64,000 nt of DNA from an uncultured Eubacteriales bacterium (GCA_934454405.1 CAKSFN010000005.1:62001-126000), one strand, 5' to 3'; counted from the stretch's first letter, positions 16,449 through 26,225 are shown. Notes: generated by a model from the sequence alone, not told the origin. A program made the numbers and translations.

Positions 16449-17421
16449 ATTTTTTCCTCTTTCGCCGTATGAAGTCCCCGTTGTTCAGATATATCAGAAA
16501 AAGAACGAGCGCGGCGGCTTCGACGACCTTGTAAACGTCGGATGTGAAAAACGCTTTTACGCTGCTTATCTGTCCGAAACCTATCTGAATAAACTCATAA
16601 GCGACGCAACCCATTAAAACGGCTGTCTGCTTGTTGCAGAACCTGTTTATGAATTGCGAAAAAAACAGAGGCAGAAAGCAGGCGAACATAGAAGCTATCG
16701 TCGAAAAATTTATCGTGGGCGTCACTCCGTTTGAGGAGCAGACGGATATTGCGCCCGCAGCGCCGAACAAAAGCCCCGCGAGAGCATAGCATATAACGGC
16801 GTTGGCATTTTCGTTTACGCCCGCGTTTACGGCAATTGTCTGCCCCGTTTGCAACGCGCGGTAATCGTATCCGAATTTCGTAAAATGAAAAACGGTTATC
16901 ATCAGCAGAAGTGCCGCCGCGCAAACAATTATCATCGCCGTGGGATTTACGGCAAAGCGATAATACGAATCGTCGGCGCCGAAGCCGACGGGCTTGCAGC
17001 CGTCCGTGATTATTGCTATAATGCCCTCTGTAATGAGCGTCATACCCAGCCCTATTATCATCGGAGGAAGACGCAATAAGACATAAAGCGAACCGATCGC
17101 CGCACCTGCGACGGCACCGACGACCGCCGCGGAAAGAATCATCGCAACGGGTCCTCCGCCGCTGAGGCTGCCTACTTTCGCGCCGATAACTCCGCCGAGA
17201 AGCATAACCGCTCCCGTCGAAAAATCAAACCGCCCCGTGTGCAGATTTATCGAAACGCCGAAAGAAAGAAGCAAAACGTAAGCCAAGCCGCGAAAATACA
17301 GCTGAACGGAACTGAACCCCGTAAAAAGCGCCGTCCCCGAAAGCCCGCAAACCGCGCTCATTATAACAAGGCAGATAACAGGTATAGCAGCAATGCCGAG
17401 AGTTTTTTTGATATATTTCAT
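16441..17421 (-). CDS. ABC sugar transporter permease (CUT2 type)
   Basis: This is a 326-residue inner-membrane permease of the RbsC/BPD_transp_2 family with 8-10 hydrophobic helices, including LYFRGLAYVLLLSFGVSINL near residue 42 and a GAAGAISVCSSNG segment near residue 240. It pairs with the second permease at 18690-19706, which makes a heterodimeric channel likely. It lies between the substrate-binding protein gene and the GH3 gene. The ribosome-binding site is weak. Confidence 0.85.
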   Translation of the reverse strand: MKYIKKTLGIAAIPVICLVIMSAVCGLSGTALFTGFSSVQLYFRGLAYVLLLSFGVSINLHTGRFDFSTGAVMLLGGVIGAKVGSLSGGGPVAMILSAAVVGAVAGAAIGSLYVLLRLPPMIIGLGMTLITEGIIAIITDGCKPVGFGADDSYYRFAVNPTAMIIVCAAALLLMITVFHFTKFGYDYRALQTGQTIAVNAGVNENANAVICYALAGLLFGAAGAISVCSSNGVTPTINFSTIASMFACFLPLFFSQFINRFCNKQTAVLMGCVAYEFIQIGFGQISSVKAFFTSDVYKVVEAAALVLFLIYLNNGDFIRRKRKKYA

Positions 17422-17446
17422 TTTCTGTGCCCCGTCGTCCGAGCGG

Positions 17447-18673
17447 TTACTCGGCTTTTATCATTTTTGCGGTCTCATAATCCGCCGCGCAGAGCTTTTC
17501 AAATTCGGCGTAGGTGCAGCCCTTGTAACGCTCAACGACCTTCGAGTCAAAACAGTATCCGTCTTTTTCGTTATCCGACGCAAGCATTTTTTCAAGCTCG
17601 CCGCGGCTTTTGGCTATCCAGTAGCCGCTGCCCGTTCGGGGCGCGTTACCGTCGGCCGCGGTCAGACGGCTTCCGTTCACGGCGTTCGTTATCAGGATAA
17701 GCGCGGGTGCCATGGAGGATGCGTATTTACCGCAGTCATAAGCGTAGCCGATTTCAAAATCGGAGGCGTATTCGGAGGTTACGGCGTCAACGCCGCCGAC
17801 AAGAGTCTTCCCGACGGACGGGTTTGCGGAAGTTATTCCGTAAGCGGTTTTCGCAACCACTCCGCCCGCGCCGACGGTCAATATACAGGTTCCTCCCGAA
17901 ATCAGGCTGTTCGTCAGCTTTGTGGAAAAAGCATCGTCAAACGCGAAGCCGTCCATATATCCCGAAATTTTATATTTATCGCTCCTGAACTTGGACGGAT
18001 CAAGGCTTTGCCCGGCAACCTTTCCGTAAAGCTCACCGCGGTTTTTCACGCCGTCATAAGAGGTCGAGGCGTCTTCGCAAAGATATGCAAGCATACCCGT
18101 CAAACGGTTTATATGCATCGTCGAGCCGTACAGCGTTGCGCCGCCGAAAATCGTAAAATTCGTTTGCTGTTTTTCTTCGACAAAATATTTTGCCATATCG
18201 TAACCGGCTTTGTATTCGGTATCGTCGAGCGGCGCCACGGAGCCGAGATAAAAACCGTTGTCCTTTATTTGCTCGTACTGTTCCTCCGTCGGATGCCCCG
18301 TGGGAGAAACGACGTACATTTTCTTGTTTGCCGCCGCTGTAACGGATGCGACGAAATCGTCGTCCGAAAAAAGCAGTATCGCGTCATACCCTTTTGAGGC
18401 GTAGGTGTTTATGGCGGATACCTCGGAGGAAGAACTGTTCGTCGTTGTAAAATCCACCGTCATATTCAGCTCTTTTCCGACCGTTTTCAGATATTTTTCC
18501 CACGCGCTCGCCTCGCCGGAAGAATCATCCTCTCGAAGCACGCCTATTTTCAGGGTTTTTTTTCCGTCGATATTTCCCTTGTCACCGCTTCCTTTTTTGC
18601 AGGAAGAAGCGGCGGCGAGGAGAAACGCGGAAAAAAGAACGAGACATATTGTTTTCAGAAATATTTTTTTCAT
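17447..18673 (-). CDS. Sugar-binding lipoprotein of the ABC transporter
   Basis: This 408-residue substrate-binding protein has a lipoprotein signal peptide and lipid-attachment Cys at residue 25 (AAASSC, a slightly unusual lipobox). The mature part has the periplasmic-binding-protein type 1 pattern of the ribose/galactose binders: TLKIGVLREDDSS, DAILLFSDDDF and an inter-domain segment VSPTGHPT. It would be anchored on the outer face of the membrane and deliver substrate to the two permeases. The gene sits between the two permease genes. GGAGG lies 7 nt before the ATG. Confidence 0.85.
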   Translation of the reverse strand: MKKIFLKTICLVLFSAFLLAAASSCKKGSGDKGNIDGKKTLKIGVLREDDSSGEASAWEKYLKTVGKELNMTVDFTTTNSSSSEVSAINTYASKGYDAILLFSDDDFVASVTAAANKKMYVVSPTGHPTEEQYEQIKDNGFYLGSVAPLDDTEYKAGYDMAKYFVEEKQQTNFTIFGGATLYGSTMHINRLTGMLAYLCEDASTSYDGVKNRGELYGKVAGQSLDPSKFRSDKYKISGYMDGFAFDDAFSTKLTNSLISGGTCILTVGAGGVVAKTAYGITSANPSVGKTLVGGVDAVTSEYASDFEIGYAYDCGKYASSMAPALILITNAVNGSRLTAADGNAPRTGSGYWIAKSRGELEKMLASDNEKDGYCFDSKVVERYKGCTYAEFEKLCAADYETAKMIKAE

Positions 18674-18689
18674 ATTGACCTCCGGAATA

Positions 18690-19706
18690 TCACCGTTTGA
18701 GTGTTCGGCTTCGGTTGCCGACAGAGAAAAGAGTTACGACCGCGACAAAAAGCGCGCCTTTGACAATTTGCAGATACCAACTTCCCGTCACGAAAATATT
18801 CATAAACGAATCGAGAAACGCCATCGAAAATGCGCCCAAAAGCGCCGAATACATCCGTGATTCGGGGCCTCCGTTCATATTCATTCCGCCGAAAACGAGC
18901 GCGATCAGCATATTCATACCCACGGTCGAACTCGATGACGACGAAAGCGTCGGGGTTTCGACAATCATCGCGAACGACGCAAGTCCTATGCCTATGCCGG
19001 CAAGCGCAAACGAAAGAATAGTCAGTTTTTTTGCGTTTATTCCCGAAAGACGCGCGCAGACGGGGTTTCCGCCGAGAAATCGCTCCTTTCTGCCGAGCTT
19101 TGTAAAATAGAACAGAAAGCAGCAGAAGATTTCAAATGCGGCAAGCAGAAGCAGACGAAAAAAAGTTGTGTTAAGCCCCGCGACAAGCCTCATAGGCACC
19201 GAAATTTTCGCGTTCGTCCCGAAAAGGGTTATCATCAGTGTTGCGACGGACGAATACACGTTCATCATCACGATTGTCATAATGAAAACCGGCAGATTGA
19301 AAAACGACGCGAGAACCGAGTTCAGAACGGAAAGTGACACGGCAACGGCAATGCAGACAAGCGCCGCAAGCGGCACATCTTCCGTTTTTTTACAGACAAT
19401 TCCGCCGACGATTGCGCTTATCAGCATATTTGAGCCGAGCGACAGATCAAACGAGCCGGAGGAGAAAATAAAAGTGGCTCCGGTTGCGACGAGCGCGACA
19501 AGGCAGGCGTCGGAAACGACTCCCTGCAAGCCTATCGCGATGTTATATCCTTTTGACGCGGCGGCAAGCAGATACATCGCGCCGAGAGAAACGCACGCGA
19601 TAACGGGTGCAAGGCGGACGAGACGGCGCGTCAGAATAGCCTTCCTGCGCCGTTTCAGAAGGTTTTCGGCGGTCAGCGCGCCTTCGTGTGTCAGAATATC
19701 CGGCAT
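18690..19706 (-). CDS. ABC sugar transporter permease (CUT2 type), second subunit
   Basis: This is a 338-residue RbsC-like permease with a charged N-terminus (residues 1-29) followed by about nine hydrophobic helices. GSFDLSLGSNMLISAIVGGI, the family's conserved cytoplasmic-loop segment, lies near residue 85. AAGGAGG precedes the ATG. It follows the ATPase gene by 13 nt, so it is cotranscribed with it. Confidence 0.86.
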   Translation of the reverse strand: MPDILTHEGALTAENLLKRRRKAILTRRLVRLAPVIACVSLGAMYLLAAASKGYNIAIGLQGVVSDACLVALVATGATFIFSSGSFDLSLGSNMLISAIVGGIVCKKTEDVPLAALVCIAVAVSLSVLNSVLASFFNLPVFIMTIVMMNVYSSVATLMITLFGTNAKISVPMRLVAGLNTTFFRLLLLAAFEIFCCFLFYFTKLGRKERFLGGNPVCARLSGINAKKLTILSFALAGIGIGLASFAMIVETPTLSSSSSSTVGMNMLIALVFGGMNMNGGPESRMYSALLGAFSMAFLDSFMNIFVTGSWYLQIVKGALFVAVVTLFSVGNRSRTLKR

Positions 19707-19719
19707 ACCGTCCCCCTCC

Positions 19720-21222
19720 TTAAACCATATATCCGATAATATCAGCGTCGGAAAGGCGGGAATTACGAAGAAATTCTTTAGTGATAATTCCGTCCTTCAT
19801 TATCAGAAGTCTGTCCGACATACCTATAAGCTCGGAAAGCTCTTCGGATATCATTATTATTGTTTTCCCCTCGTTTTTCATCTTATACATCAAGGCGTAC
19901 ATCATCTGTTTAACCCCGATATCTATGCCCCGTGTCGGACAGTCGAGAACAAGCACGTCGCAGCCGTAGCCTATCCATTTGGAGAAAACGACTTTTTGCT
20001 TGTTTCCTCCCGAAAGCTCGGATACCGGCTGATCGGGAGAAAAACACTTGACTTTCATTTCTTCCGTTCTTGCAAAAACGTATTCTTTTTCTTTTTGCGG
20101 AAGAAGCAGAAATCCCGCGACGGCAAATTTGTCCATACCGACGGACGAGATGTTGTCCTTTATAGATGCCGCAAGACAAAGAGACTCCACATCACGGTCC
20201 TTTGCGGCGTAGCCGACGCCCGCGTTCATGGCGGAACGCGGATCTTTCAAATGCTTTCCGTTTACGAGAACGCTGCCCGAGGTCGGTTTTTCCGCGCCGA
20301 ACAAAACTTTTCCGAGTGCGTGCATTCCGCAGGACGAAAGCCCTCCGATGCCGAGGATTTCACCCTTGTAAGCGTCAAAAGACACCCCTTTCAACTTATC
20401 TTTGAGCGTCACGTCTCGCACTTCGACGGACACAGAGGAAAAGTGTGTGGAATCAACGTCCGAACGGTAGTAATCGCCCTGAAGCCGCCTGCCTATCATT
20501 GAGGTTCTTATCAGGTCGGGGTCAAATTCGCTTTTTTCAAAAGTTCTGATTATTTTTCCGTCACGGAGCACCGTCAACGTATCGCACTTTTCCGTAATTT
20601 CATCGAGGTCGTGCGAAATAAAGACCACGGCTTTATCTTCTTCTTTCATCCGTCGCATAAGTCCGTATATTATGTCTCTGCCGCGTTGCGAAAGCGCGGT
20701 TGTCGTTTCGTCAACAACAAGAATACAAGGGTCGTGAAGCATAACCTTTGCGACCTCGACAAGCTTTCTGTCCTGCATATCGAGAGTTCCCGTCACGGTT
20801 TTTGCGTCAATGTGACCTGCGCCTGTTTCATCAAGTGCTTTCTGCGCGGCTTTTATCATTTCCGCGCCGTTAACGAGCTTTCCTTTCGCAAATCTTCCGC
20901 TGTCATTAAGAAACAGGTTTTCGGCAACCGTTATGCCCGGAACCGTTCCGTTCTCCTGCACTATCATTCCCACACCGTGCAAAAGGGCGTCGTGCATGGA
21001 ACGGGGACGCCACGGCTTTCCCAGAAACTCCATTTTTCCGCCGTCGAAGCCCTGCATACCGCAAAAAATCGAGGACACGGTGGATTTTCCCGACCCGTTT
21101 TCGCCTATCAGACCGCGAACCTCGCCGCGGCGTATTTCGAGGCTGACGCCGTCGAGCGCAACAACGGGGCCGAAGGTTTTTGTCAGCGACGATATTTTCA
21201 TAACCGTTCTGTTTTCCGTCAT
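19720..21222 (-). CDS. ABC sugar transporter ATP-binding protein, two nucleotide-binding domains
   Basis: This 500-residue tandem ATPase is of the RbsA/MglA type. NBD1 has Walker A GENGSGKST (residues 40-48) and Walker B ILVVDETTTALS, with an atypical signature (TLDMQDRKLVEVAK). NBD2 has a degenerate Walker A (GLSSCGMHALGK), as is usual for this family, a canonical LSGGNKQKVVFSKW signature and VLVLDCPTRGID. It energises the two permeases downstream. The CUT2 class normally imports monosaccharides, whereas here it is flanked by intracellular glycosidases. Confidence 0.9.
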   Translation of the reverse strand: MTENRTVMKISSLTKTFGPVVALDGVSLEIRRGEVRGLIGENGSGKSTVSSIFCGMQGFDGGKMEFLGKPWRPRSMHDALLHGVGMIVQENGTVPGITVAENLFLNDSGRFAKGKLVNGAEMIKAAQKALDETGAGHIDAKTVTGTLDMQDRKLVEVAKVMLHDPCILVVDETTTALSQRGRDIIYGLMRRMKEEDKAVVFISHDLDEITEKCDTLTVLRDGKIIRTFEKSEFDPDLIRTSMIGRRLQGDYYRSDVDSTHFSSVSVEVRDVTLKDKLKGVSFDAYKGEILGIGGLSSCGMHALGKVLFGAEKPTSGSVLVNGKHLKDPRSAMNAGVGYAAKDRDVESLCLAASIKDNISSVGMDKFAVAGFLLLPQKEKEYVFARTEEMKVKCFSPDQPVSELSGGNKQKVVFSKWIGYGCDVLVLDCPTRGIDIGVKQMMYALMYKMKNEGKTIIMISEELSELIGMSDRLLIMKDGIITKEFLRNSRLSDADIIGYMV

Positions 21223-21279
21223 ATCCGTAATTCTCCGTGCGGACGGCAGAACGCCGCCCGATCGCTTTTTTCTCTTTTA

Positions 21280-23964
21280 TTATGCTTTGATCCTGCGTAT
21301 TTTATTTTCATATTCGGAAAAATTATCGTCTGTTTCGCTTATTCCAAATGCTATAGCACAGGAGCGAACAGTTTCCAAAAGAAACGCGCGCGAACCTCTT
21401 TCGCAGGCGGCATATATCGGAAACAGATATTTTTTCAGAAGCGATTTTGTCGGCTCAAAAGCCATAATGTCGATATTGGGAGTGTCGCACGAAAACGGAA
21501 AACTTATATATGCGGGAACGGGAACTTCAAAGAAATATTCGCCCTCCGAGACTTCGGAAACGGTTTTGCCGAAAACTGATATCCGCGCCGTGCAGCCTGC
21601 GGGAACGCTTGTTTCGATAAAGAATTTTTCTTTTTCGAGATCAAGGTTCCATTTGACCTTCCATTTACCCGTCGGAGCAAGGTATTCAATCTCCGCATAA
21701 CGCATAAGACGGTGCGGACACGGTTCGATAACGGCACTCTTCCACCCTGCCTCGCCGAGACGCAGCCCCGCTATACGGGTATAGACCGCCTCACAAACCG
21801 AGCCGTAAGCGTAGTGATTGAAAGAATTCATTCCGGTGTCGCCGACCCGTCCGTCCGGCAGAAGAGAGTTCCACCTTTCCCAGACGGTCGTCGCGCCGTG
21901 TCTGACCCCGTAAAGCCAACCCGGATATTCGCGGCTTAAAAGTATCCGATACGCGTAATCCGCAAGTCCGGCGTCAAACAGCGCGGGAAGCAGCAGCGGC
22001 GTTCCCACAAAACCCGTCGTCAGCTTGTACCCGTCGCGTTGAAGCCGTTTTTCAAGGGCGGAGACAACAGGCTCTCTTACTCTGTATATCCCGTAATACA
22101 GGCTCAAAATATACGCTGTCTGCGTGTCGAGGGCAAGTCTTCCCGCAGGAGAAAAATACTCGTTCAGTATCGCGTTTCGTATCCTGCCGGCAAGAAGCGA
22201 AAGCTCACGGCGCTCCGGGCGGCCGAGTTCGTCGGCGGCTTTCGCCGTCAGATTGACGGAATTAAAATAATATACGCTCATTATAAAGCCCTTATCCGTC
22301 GCCCCGACAAGAGCAGTCTCGTCAAGACCGTCGAGGGCAAGCCAGTCGCCGAAGCAAAACCCTGACGTGATAAGTCCCCTGTCGCCTTGTTCAATATCCC
22401 GTTCACGAAGAACGGAAACATAGTCCGTCATCATCTTAAAGCAATTTTGCAAAAGAACTATATCACCGTAAAACTCATACAGCTTCCACGGCAGAATAAC
22501 TCCGCAATCAGCCCAGACGGCTCCTCCTGCGGGCGGCGTTTTCCGCAGCGACGGGCTGTACATCGGAAAATCGCCCGAATAATAAAGCGTCTGATCGTCC
22601 CACAGGTCGCGCAGATATTTTTTATAAAAAGAATAGCAATCCGCATTAAAACACGCTGTCGGGGCAAACACCTGCGCGTCGGCGGTCCAGCCGAGCCGTT
22701 CATCGCGCTGCGGACAATCCGTCGGAATATCAATAAAATTTGAAAGCTGACCGCGATATGTGTTTTCTATAAGGGTATTAACGTCGCTGTCCGCCGTTTT
22801 GCAATAACATGTCCGGGGAATATCGGCGCTCAAAACAACCCCATCGAAATCCGCGGCAAAGACCTCGTCAAGCCCCTCGACAAGAGCGTAACGAAACCCG
22901 AAATACGTAAACATCGGCTCGTATACACGTTTTTTTCCGTCTCCCACATACTCCGCAACGGCTTTCGCGGAACGCAGATTTTTATTATAAAAACAGCCGT
23001 CCTGCAACACTTCGCCGTGCGATATTTTCAACTTCTGCCCGTATCCGAGCATACCCGAAAAGCGAACACAGCCGGCAAAATTCTGTCCGAAATCGAGGAT
23101 TTTTTCTCCATTCGGGCTGACGATAAGGCGCGGCTTCAATATCGCTTTTTCCACGGTCGGAGTCCCGAAATCCGGACAGACGGGTCTGCGGTCTGCCGTT
23201 TCGACACATTCGCATATATGCCGCGGAAAAGCCGTGAAATCGTGTTTTTCGCCGTCATAAACAGAGTTTTCCGCGCAGGAGCTTTCGCTTGCGCGCCAGC
23301 ATTCGTCGGTTCGAAGCTCTCCTTCCGTTCCGTCCTCAAACGAAAAAACGAGCCGCGCCGCAACCTCATATCGGTCGCCGTAAACGTTTTTTGCGCGAGA
23401 AAGCCCTATCTCGCCGCGATACCAGCCGTCGCCGAGAAAAACCTCTATTTCGTTCTCGCCCGCGCATACGAGATCGGTCACGTCAAAGCAGTTGACGCGC
23501 AGATACGCGCCGTAATCGTTAAAACCCGGCGTCAGACAGGATTTTCCGACGCGTTTTTTATTCAGAAAAGCGCGGTAAAGTCCGAGCCCCGTTATGTGGA
23601 GCCGAGCCGAAGACGGACGCCTTTCAAGCGTGAAGCCGCGAAAAATCCTCGGGGCAAAAATCTCCCTGTTCTTCGGCGTTATAAAGGGCGCATCGAAAGC
23701 CTCGAACGTTTCAAAGCGCGAAGAAACGCTTTCGTTTCCGTAGGACACCGTCCACGTAAACCGTCCGCAAAAGTTTTTTCCGAGCCGAAAGCCTCCGTTT
23801 TCCGGCGTTGTGACGCTCTTTTTCGCAACGGGTTTTCCGTCCGCGTCAAAAACCGCGACGGAAAAAGTTCCGTTCCCGTCGCAGAGAAACGAAAAAAGAG
23901 GGTTGTCGCCGTCGATACCCAAAGGCTCCGTTCTGCGCCCGACTTTCAAATCATATATGCGCAT
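21280..23964 (-). CDS. Alpha-L-rhamnosidase (GH78)
   Basis: This enzyme of about 894 residues releases terminal alpha-L-rhamnose by inversion. The GH78 signature DCPQRDERLGWTADAQVF lies near residues 410-427. N-terminal beta-sandwich domains (including RIFRGFTLERRPSSARLHITGLG in part) precede an (alpha/alpha)6 barrel with SFNHYAYGSVCEAVY, then a C-terminal beta domain. No signal peptide is present, so action is cytoplasmic. After the normal end (about residue 800) there is an extra C-terminal stretch of about 80 residues that I do not recognise. ATG at 23964 is chosen; a GTG two codons upstream is an alternative. It is the first gene of the import operon; its promoter is unclear. Confidence 0.9.
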   Translation of the reverse strand: MRIYDLKVGRRTEPLGIDGDNPLFSFLCDGNGTFSVAVFDADGKPVAKKSVTTPENGGFRLGKNFCGRFTWTVSYGNESVSSRFETFEAFDAPFITPKNREIFAPRIFRGFTLERRPSSARLHITGLGLYRAFLNKKRVGKSCLTPGFNDYGAYLRVNCFDVTDLVCAGENEIEVFLGDGWYRGEIGLSRAKNVYGDRYEVAARLVFSFEDGTEGELRTDECWRASESSCAENSVYDGEKHDFTAFPRHICECVETADRRPVCPDFGTPTVEKAILKPRLIVSPNGEKILDFGQNFAGCVRFSGMLGYGQKLKISHGEVLQDGCFYNKNLRSAKAVAEYVGDGKKRVYEPMFTYFGFRYALVEGLDEVFAADFDGVVLSADIPRTCYCKTADSDVNTLIENTYRGQLSNFIDIPTDCPQRDERLGWTADAQVFAPTACFNADCYSFYKKYLRDLWDDQTLYYSGDFPMYSPSLRKTPPAGGAVWADCGVILPWKLYEFYGDIVLLQNCFKMMTDYVSVLRERDIEQGDRGLITSGFCFGDWLALDGLDETALVGATDKGFIMSVYYFNSVNLTAKAADELGRPERRELSLLAGRIRNAILNEYFSPAGRLALDTQTAYILSLYYGIYRVREPVVSALEKRLQRDGYKLTTGFVGTPLLLPALFDAGLADYAYRILLSREYPGWLYGVRHGATTVWERWNSLLPDGRVGDTGMNSFNHYAYGSVCEAVYTRIAGLRLGEAGWKSAVIEPCPHRLMRYAEIEYLAPTGKWKVKWNLDLEKEKFFIETSVPAGCTARISVFGKTVSEVSEGEYFFEVPVPAYISFPFSCDTPNIDIMAFEPTKSLLKKYLFPIYAACERGSRAFLLETVRSCAIAFGISETDDNFSEYENKIRRIKA

Positions 23965-24062
23965 AGTCACCGTTCCCGTTTTTTATACCTATTTTGAGTA
24001 TCTGAAAAACGATCGGATTTATTCATAAAAAGCCTTTTGAAAAGTGAAAGCCCGTTTTTTTG

Positions 24063-24096
24063 CGCAAAAAAAGCCGCGGCTTCTGAAAAAGCCGCG
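24063..24096 (-). terminator. Terminator of the MutS-like gene
   Basis: On the minus strand CGCGGC (24096-24091) pairs with GCCGCG (24080-24075), followed by GCTTTTTTTGCG. It separates the MutS-like pair from the rhamnosidase operon downstream. Confidence 0.8.
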
Positions 24097-24120
24097 ACAT
24101 ATTTGATTTTGCCTGTTTGC

Positions 24121-25686
24121 TTATTCCGCAACAAAGTTGTATTTCTGAACGATTTCTTTTGCGAAGATACCGCCCTCGGGACGTTCTCTGTCCATAATAT
24201 ACATCGCTCTTTCGTTTTCAACACGGGCAACGAGAGTGTCAACCTTGGAGCCGCCCGACTTCTTGTTGATCTCGTCCGCGGATTCCGCGATGTCAGCAAA
24301 CGCCGTGGAAAGAATGCCTCTGCACTTCTTGCCTGCGATGACCTGAAGAACGTTTTCGAGGATATATGTAGCTTCGACGTTGGAAGCGGCGGCAAGCACG
24401 CCGTCAAGCAGTACGAGCGAGTCGGAGGTGATCTGCGGAAGCATTTCGGAAATCTTTTCGCAGTCCGCTTCGACGAGCTTTCTGTTTTTGTCTCCCGTAT
24501 CCATCGGGCAGAGAGCAAACACATTGTCAACAGGGCTCATTTCGGCCTTGTCCGCCGCAACGTACATACCAAGCTGGAACATTATCTGAGCAATACCCAC
24601 GGATTGAGTAAACAATGTTTTACCTGTCTTCGTGCCGCCGGTCAGGACGTAAATATCGCCGACCTTGTCAAAGATAAGGTTGTTGACAACGAGGTCTCTC
24701 TTGGTCTCTCTGATTGCGTAGATCGGGTTATATACGCCGGAAAGGTGAAGCACACGCTCCTGCATGGAGTGAACGACGGGCTTCGTAACGCCGAGTCTGT
24801 AACTTACTTTCAGCTTGTCGAAAAGCATACAGCCGGCCGTGTAGAACGTCAACTGCTCAACGATATCGGAAAGGAAGTCAAGATTTTCGGCAAGGAATTC
24901 CGCAACCATCGGCTGGAATTTCTTAACGGACGCTTTATACATAACGTCCAAAGCGTTGTTCAGCGCGTCGTAAACCGCGTTGACTTCATCGGGAGCCATA
25001 CCTCTGGTAACTATTTCAAGCGGAGCCATACAGGTATATTCGTCGTTCTTGATCTCCGCGCGAAGAACCTTGTCAACAACGTTTCCGGACTTATATACAT
25101 CCTTATTGATGGAAACGATGCCGGCTTCCTTCGGATAAAGCTGCGCGTCGAGATTTATCCCGAGCGTTATGGACTTGATATTTTTAACTTCGTCCATCGC
25201 CGCTTCAACGCGTTTTTTCATATCCGCAAATTCGGGAGCGGAAACCTTTTCGGAAATGAATTTTCCGAAATCTATAAGAGCCTGAGACTGGAGCCCCGTG
25301 GCTTCCTTGAAAATGTTGTCAAGATCTGTGAGCGTCGAGAAATAAAGATCCATGTCGCAGACACTGTAAAGATGCGCGGTGGTATCTCCGCTTTCTTTGT
25401 TCTGTCTTCTCATATCAAGAAGCTCCTGCAAGTGCGGGATCATCTTCTCTATCGCGGCTCTGAACGAGGTGTTTTTCTTAAAATCGTCGAACACCTGCTG
25501 TCTGTATTTAATGGTCTCGACGTCGGTGGTAACGTAATCTATAAGCTTATTGTTGTCCCCGAGCGATCCGAAAAGACGCATCGTTCCGAAAACAAGTCCC
25601 TGATCGAAGCCGAGCTGCTTGTAATATTCGGTATTTTTAAGCTTGCTGTTTTTCGCTTCCTCGTTGGGATAAAACAGGTTAACCAT
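24121..25686 (-). CDS. MutS-related ATPase lacking mismatch-recognition domains, with altered Walker B
   Basis: This 521-residue protein contains only the MutS core/lever (about residues 20-300) and ATPase (about 310-521) domains; there is no N-terminal mismatch-binding domain or connector. Walker A is TGGTKTGKT (349-357) in place of the MutS GPNxxGKS. Walker B is SLVLLDG (423-429): the catalytic glutamate that follows the aspartate in MutS is glycine here. The MutS STFM signature is not recognisable. ATP binding is plausible but hydrolysis is doubtful. It is cotranscribed with a small membrane protein 37 nt upstream. A role in mismatch repair is not supported; its function is unknown. Confidence 0.8.
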   Translation of the reverse strand: MVNLFYPNEEAKNSKLKNTEYYKQLGFDQGLVFGTMRLFGSLGDNNKLIDYVTTDVETIKYRQQVFDDFKKNTSFRAAIEKMIPHLQELLDMRRQNKESGDTTAHLYSVCDMDLYFSTLTDLDNIFKEATGLQSQALIDFGKFISEKVSAPEFADMKKRVEAAMDEVKNIKSITLGINLDAQLYPKEAGIVSINKDVYKSGNVVDKVLRAEIKNDEYTCMAPLEIVTRGMAPDEVNAVYDALNNALDVMYKASVKKFQPMVAEFLAENLDFLSDIVEQLTFYTAGCMLFDKLKVSYRLGVTKPVVHSMQERVLHLSGVYNPIYAIRETKRDLVVNNLIFDKVGDIYVLTGGTKTGKTLFTQSVGIAQIMFQLGMYVAADKAEMSPVDNVFALCPMDTGDKNRKLVEADCEKISEMLPQITSDSLVLLDGVLAAASNVEATYILENVLQVIAGKKCRGILSTAFADIAESADEINKKSGGSKVDTLVARVENERAMYIMDRERPEGGIFAKEIVQKYNFVAE

Positions 25687-25723
25687 TTTAATTTCCTCCA
25701 GTATATTTCAGTAGAAATCGTTT

Positions 25724-26050
25724 TTAACTAAAATAGAACAACATCGGAACTACCAATGATATTGCAAACCCGAGAACATAGACGAGAACATACAGCACCA
25801 TCGAATAGTGATACGCTTTCCAGACATGGGAAAACATAACGATGAAATAAACGCAGATAACCGCAAGAGGGCCGGTGAAAATGAGCATAAGGCCCATCGC
25901 GCCTCCCAAAGGCATGCCTGTCAACGCGCCTATAAGAACAATGAACACAAGAAAAGCCGAGGCAACGCCGATAAGCCTGCCGCGGGGAACTCTTATGAAT
26001 AACGCTTCTTCGGGAACCTCAAACAAGGAACCTCCGCTTTCTTCAGCCAT
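25724..26050 (-). CDS. Small membrane protein paired with the MutS-like gene
   Basis: I do not recognise this 108-residue protein. After an acidic N-terminus (MAEESGGSLFEVPEEALFIR) it has about three hydrophobic helices at roughly residues 27-45, 50-72 and 82-106. ATG at 26050 is chosen because GGAGG lies 6 nt upstream; a longer frame to 26110 has no ribosome-binding site and overlaps the promoter. Its only visible context is the downstream MutS-like ATPase, so the two probably work together. Confidence 0.75.
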   Translation of the reverse strand: MAEESGGSLFEVPEEALFIRVPRGRLIGVASAFLVFIVLIGALTGMPLGGAMGLMLIFTGPLAVICVYFIVMFSHVWKAYHYSMVLYVLVYVLGFAISLVVPMLFYFS

Positions 26051-26081
26051 AATGAACCTCCGGGTCGAATATATCGTATAT

Positions 26082-26110
26082 ATAATACTATATTTTTTTT
26101 CGAAATGCAA
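26082..26110 (-). promoter_or_regulatory. Promoter of the membrane protein/MutS-like pair
   Basis: On the minus strand TTGCAT (26110-26105) and TATTAT (26087-26082) are 17 nt apart, about 30 nt before the ATG at 26050. Confidence 0.6.
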
Positions 26111-26225
26111 TACATTTTTACAAAGTAACCATTTTTTTTAACGCTTTTTCACATTTATTTGCGTTTAGAAAACCTTTGAAGCCCGTTTTATCCTCTTTCA
26201 GCCATTTTTTGTCACACAATTAAAC

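Noticed and set aside
24037..25731. 564-residue plus-strand open frame opposite the MutS-like gene
   Set aside because: Shadow frame; the minus strand has GGAGG, Walker motifs and a terminator.
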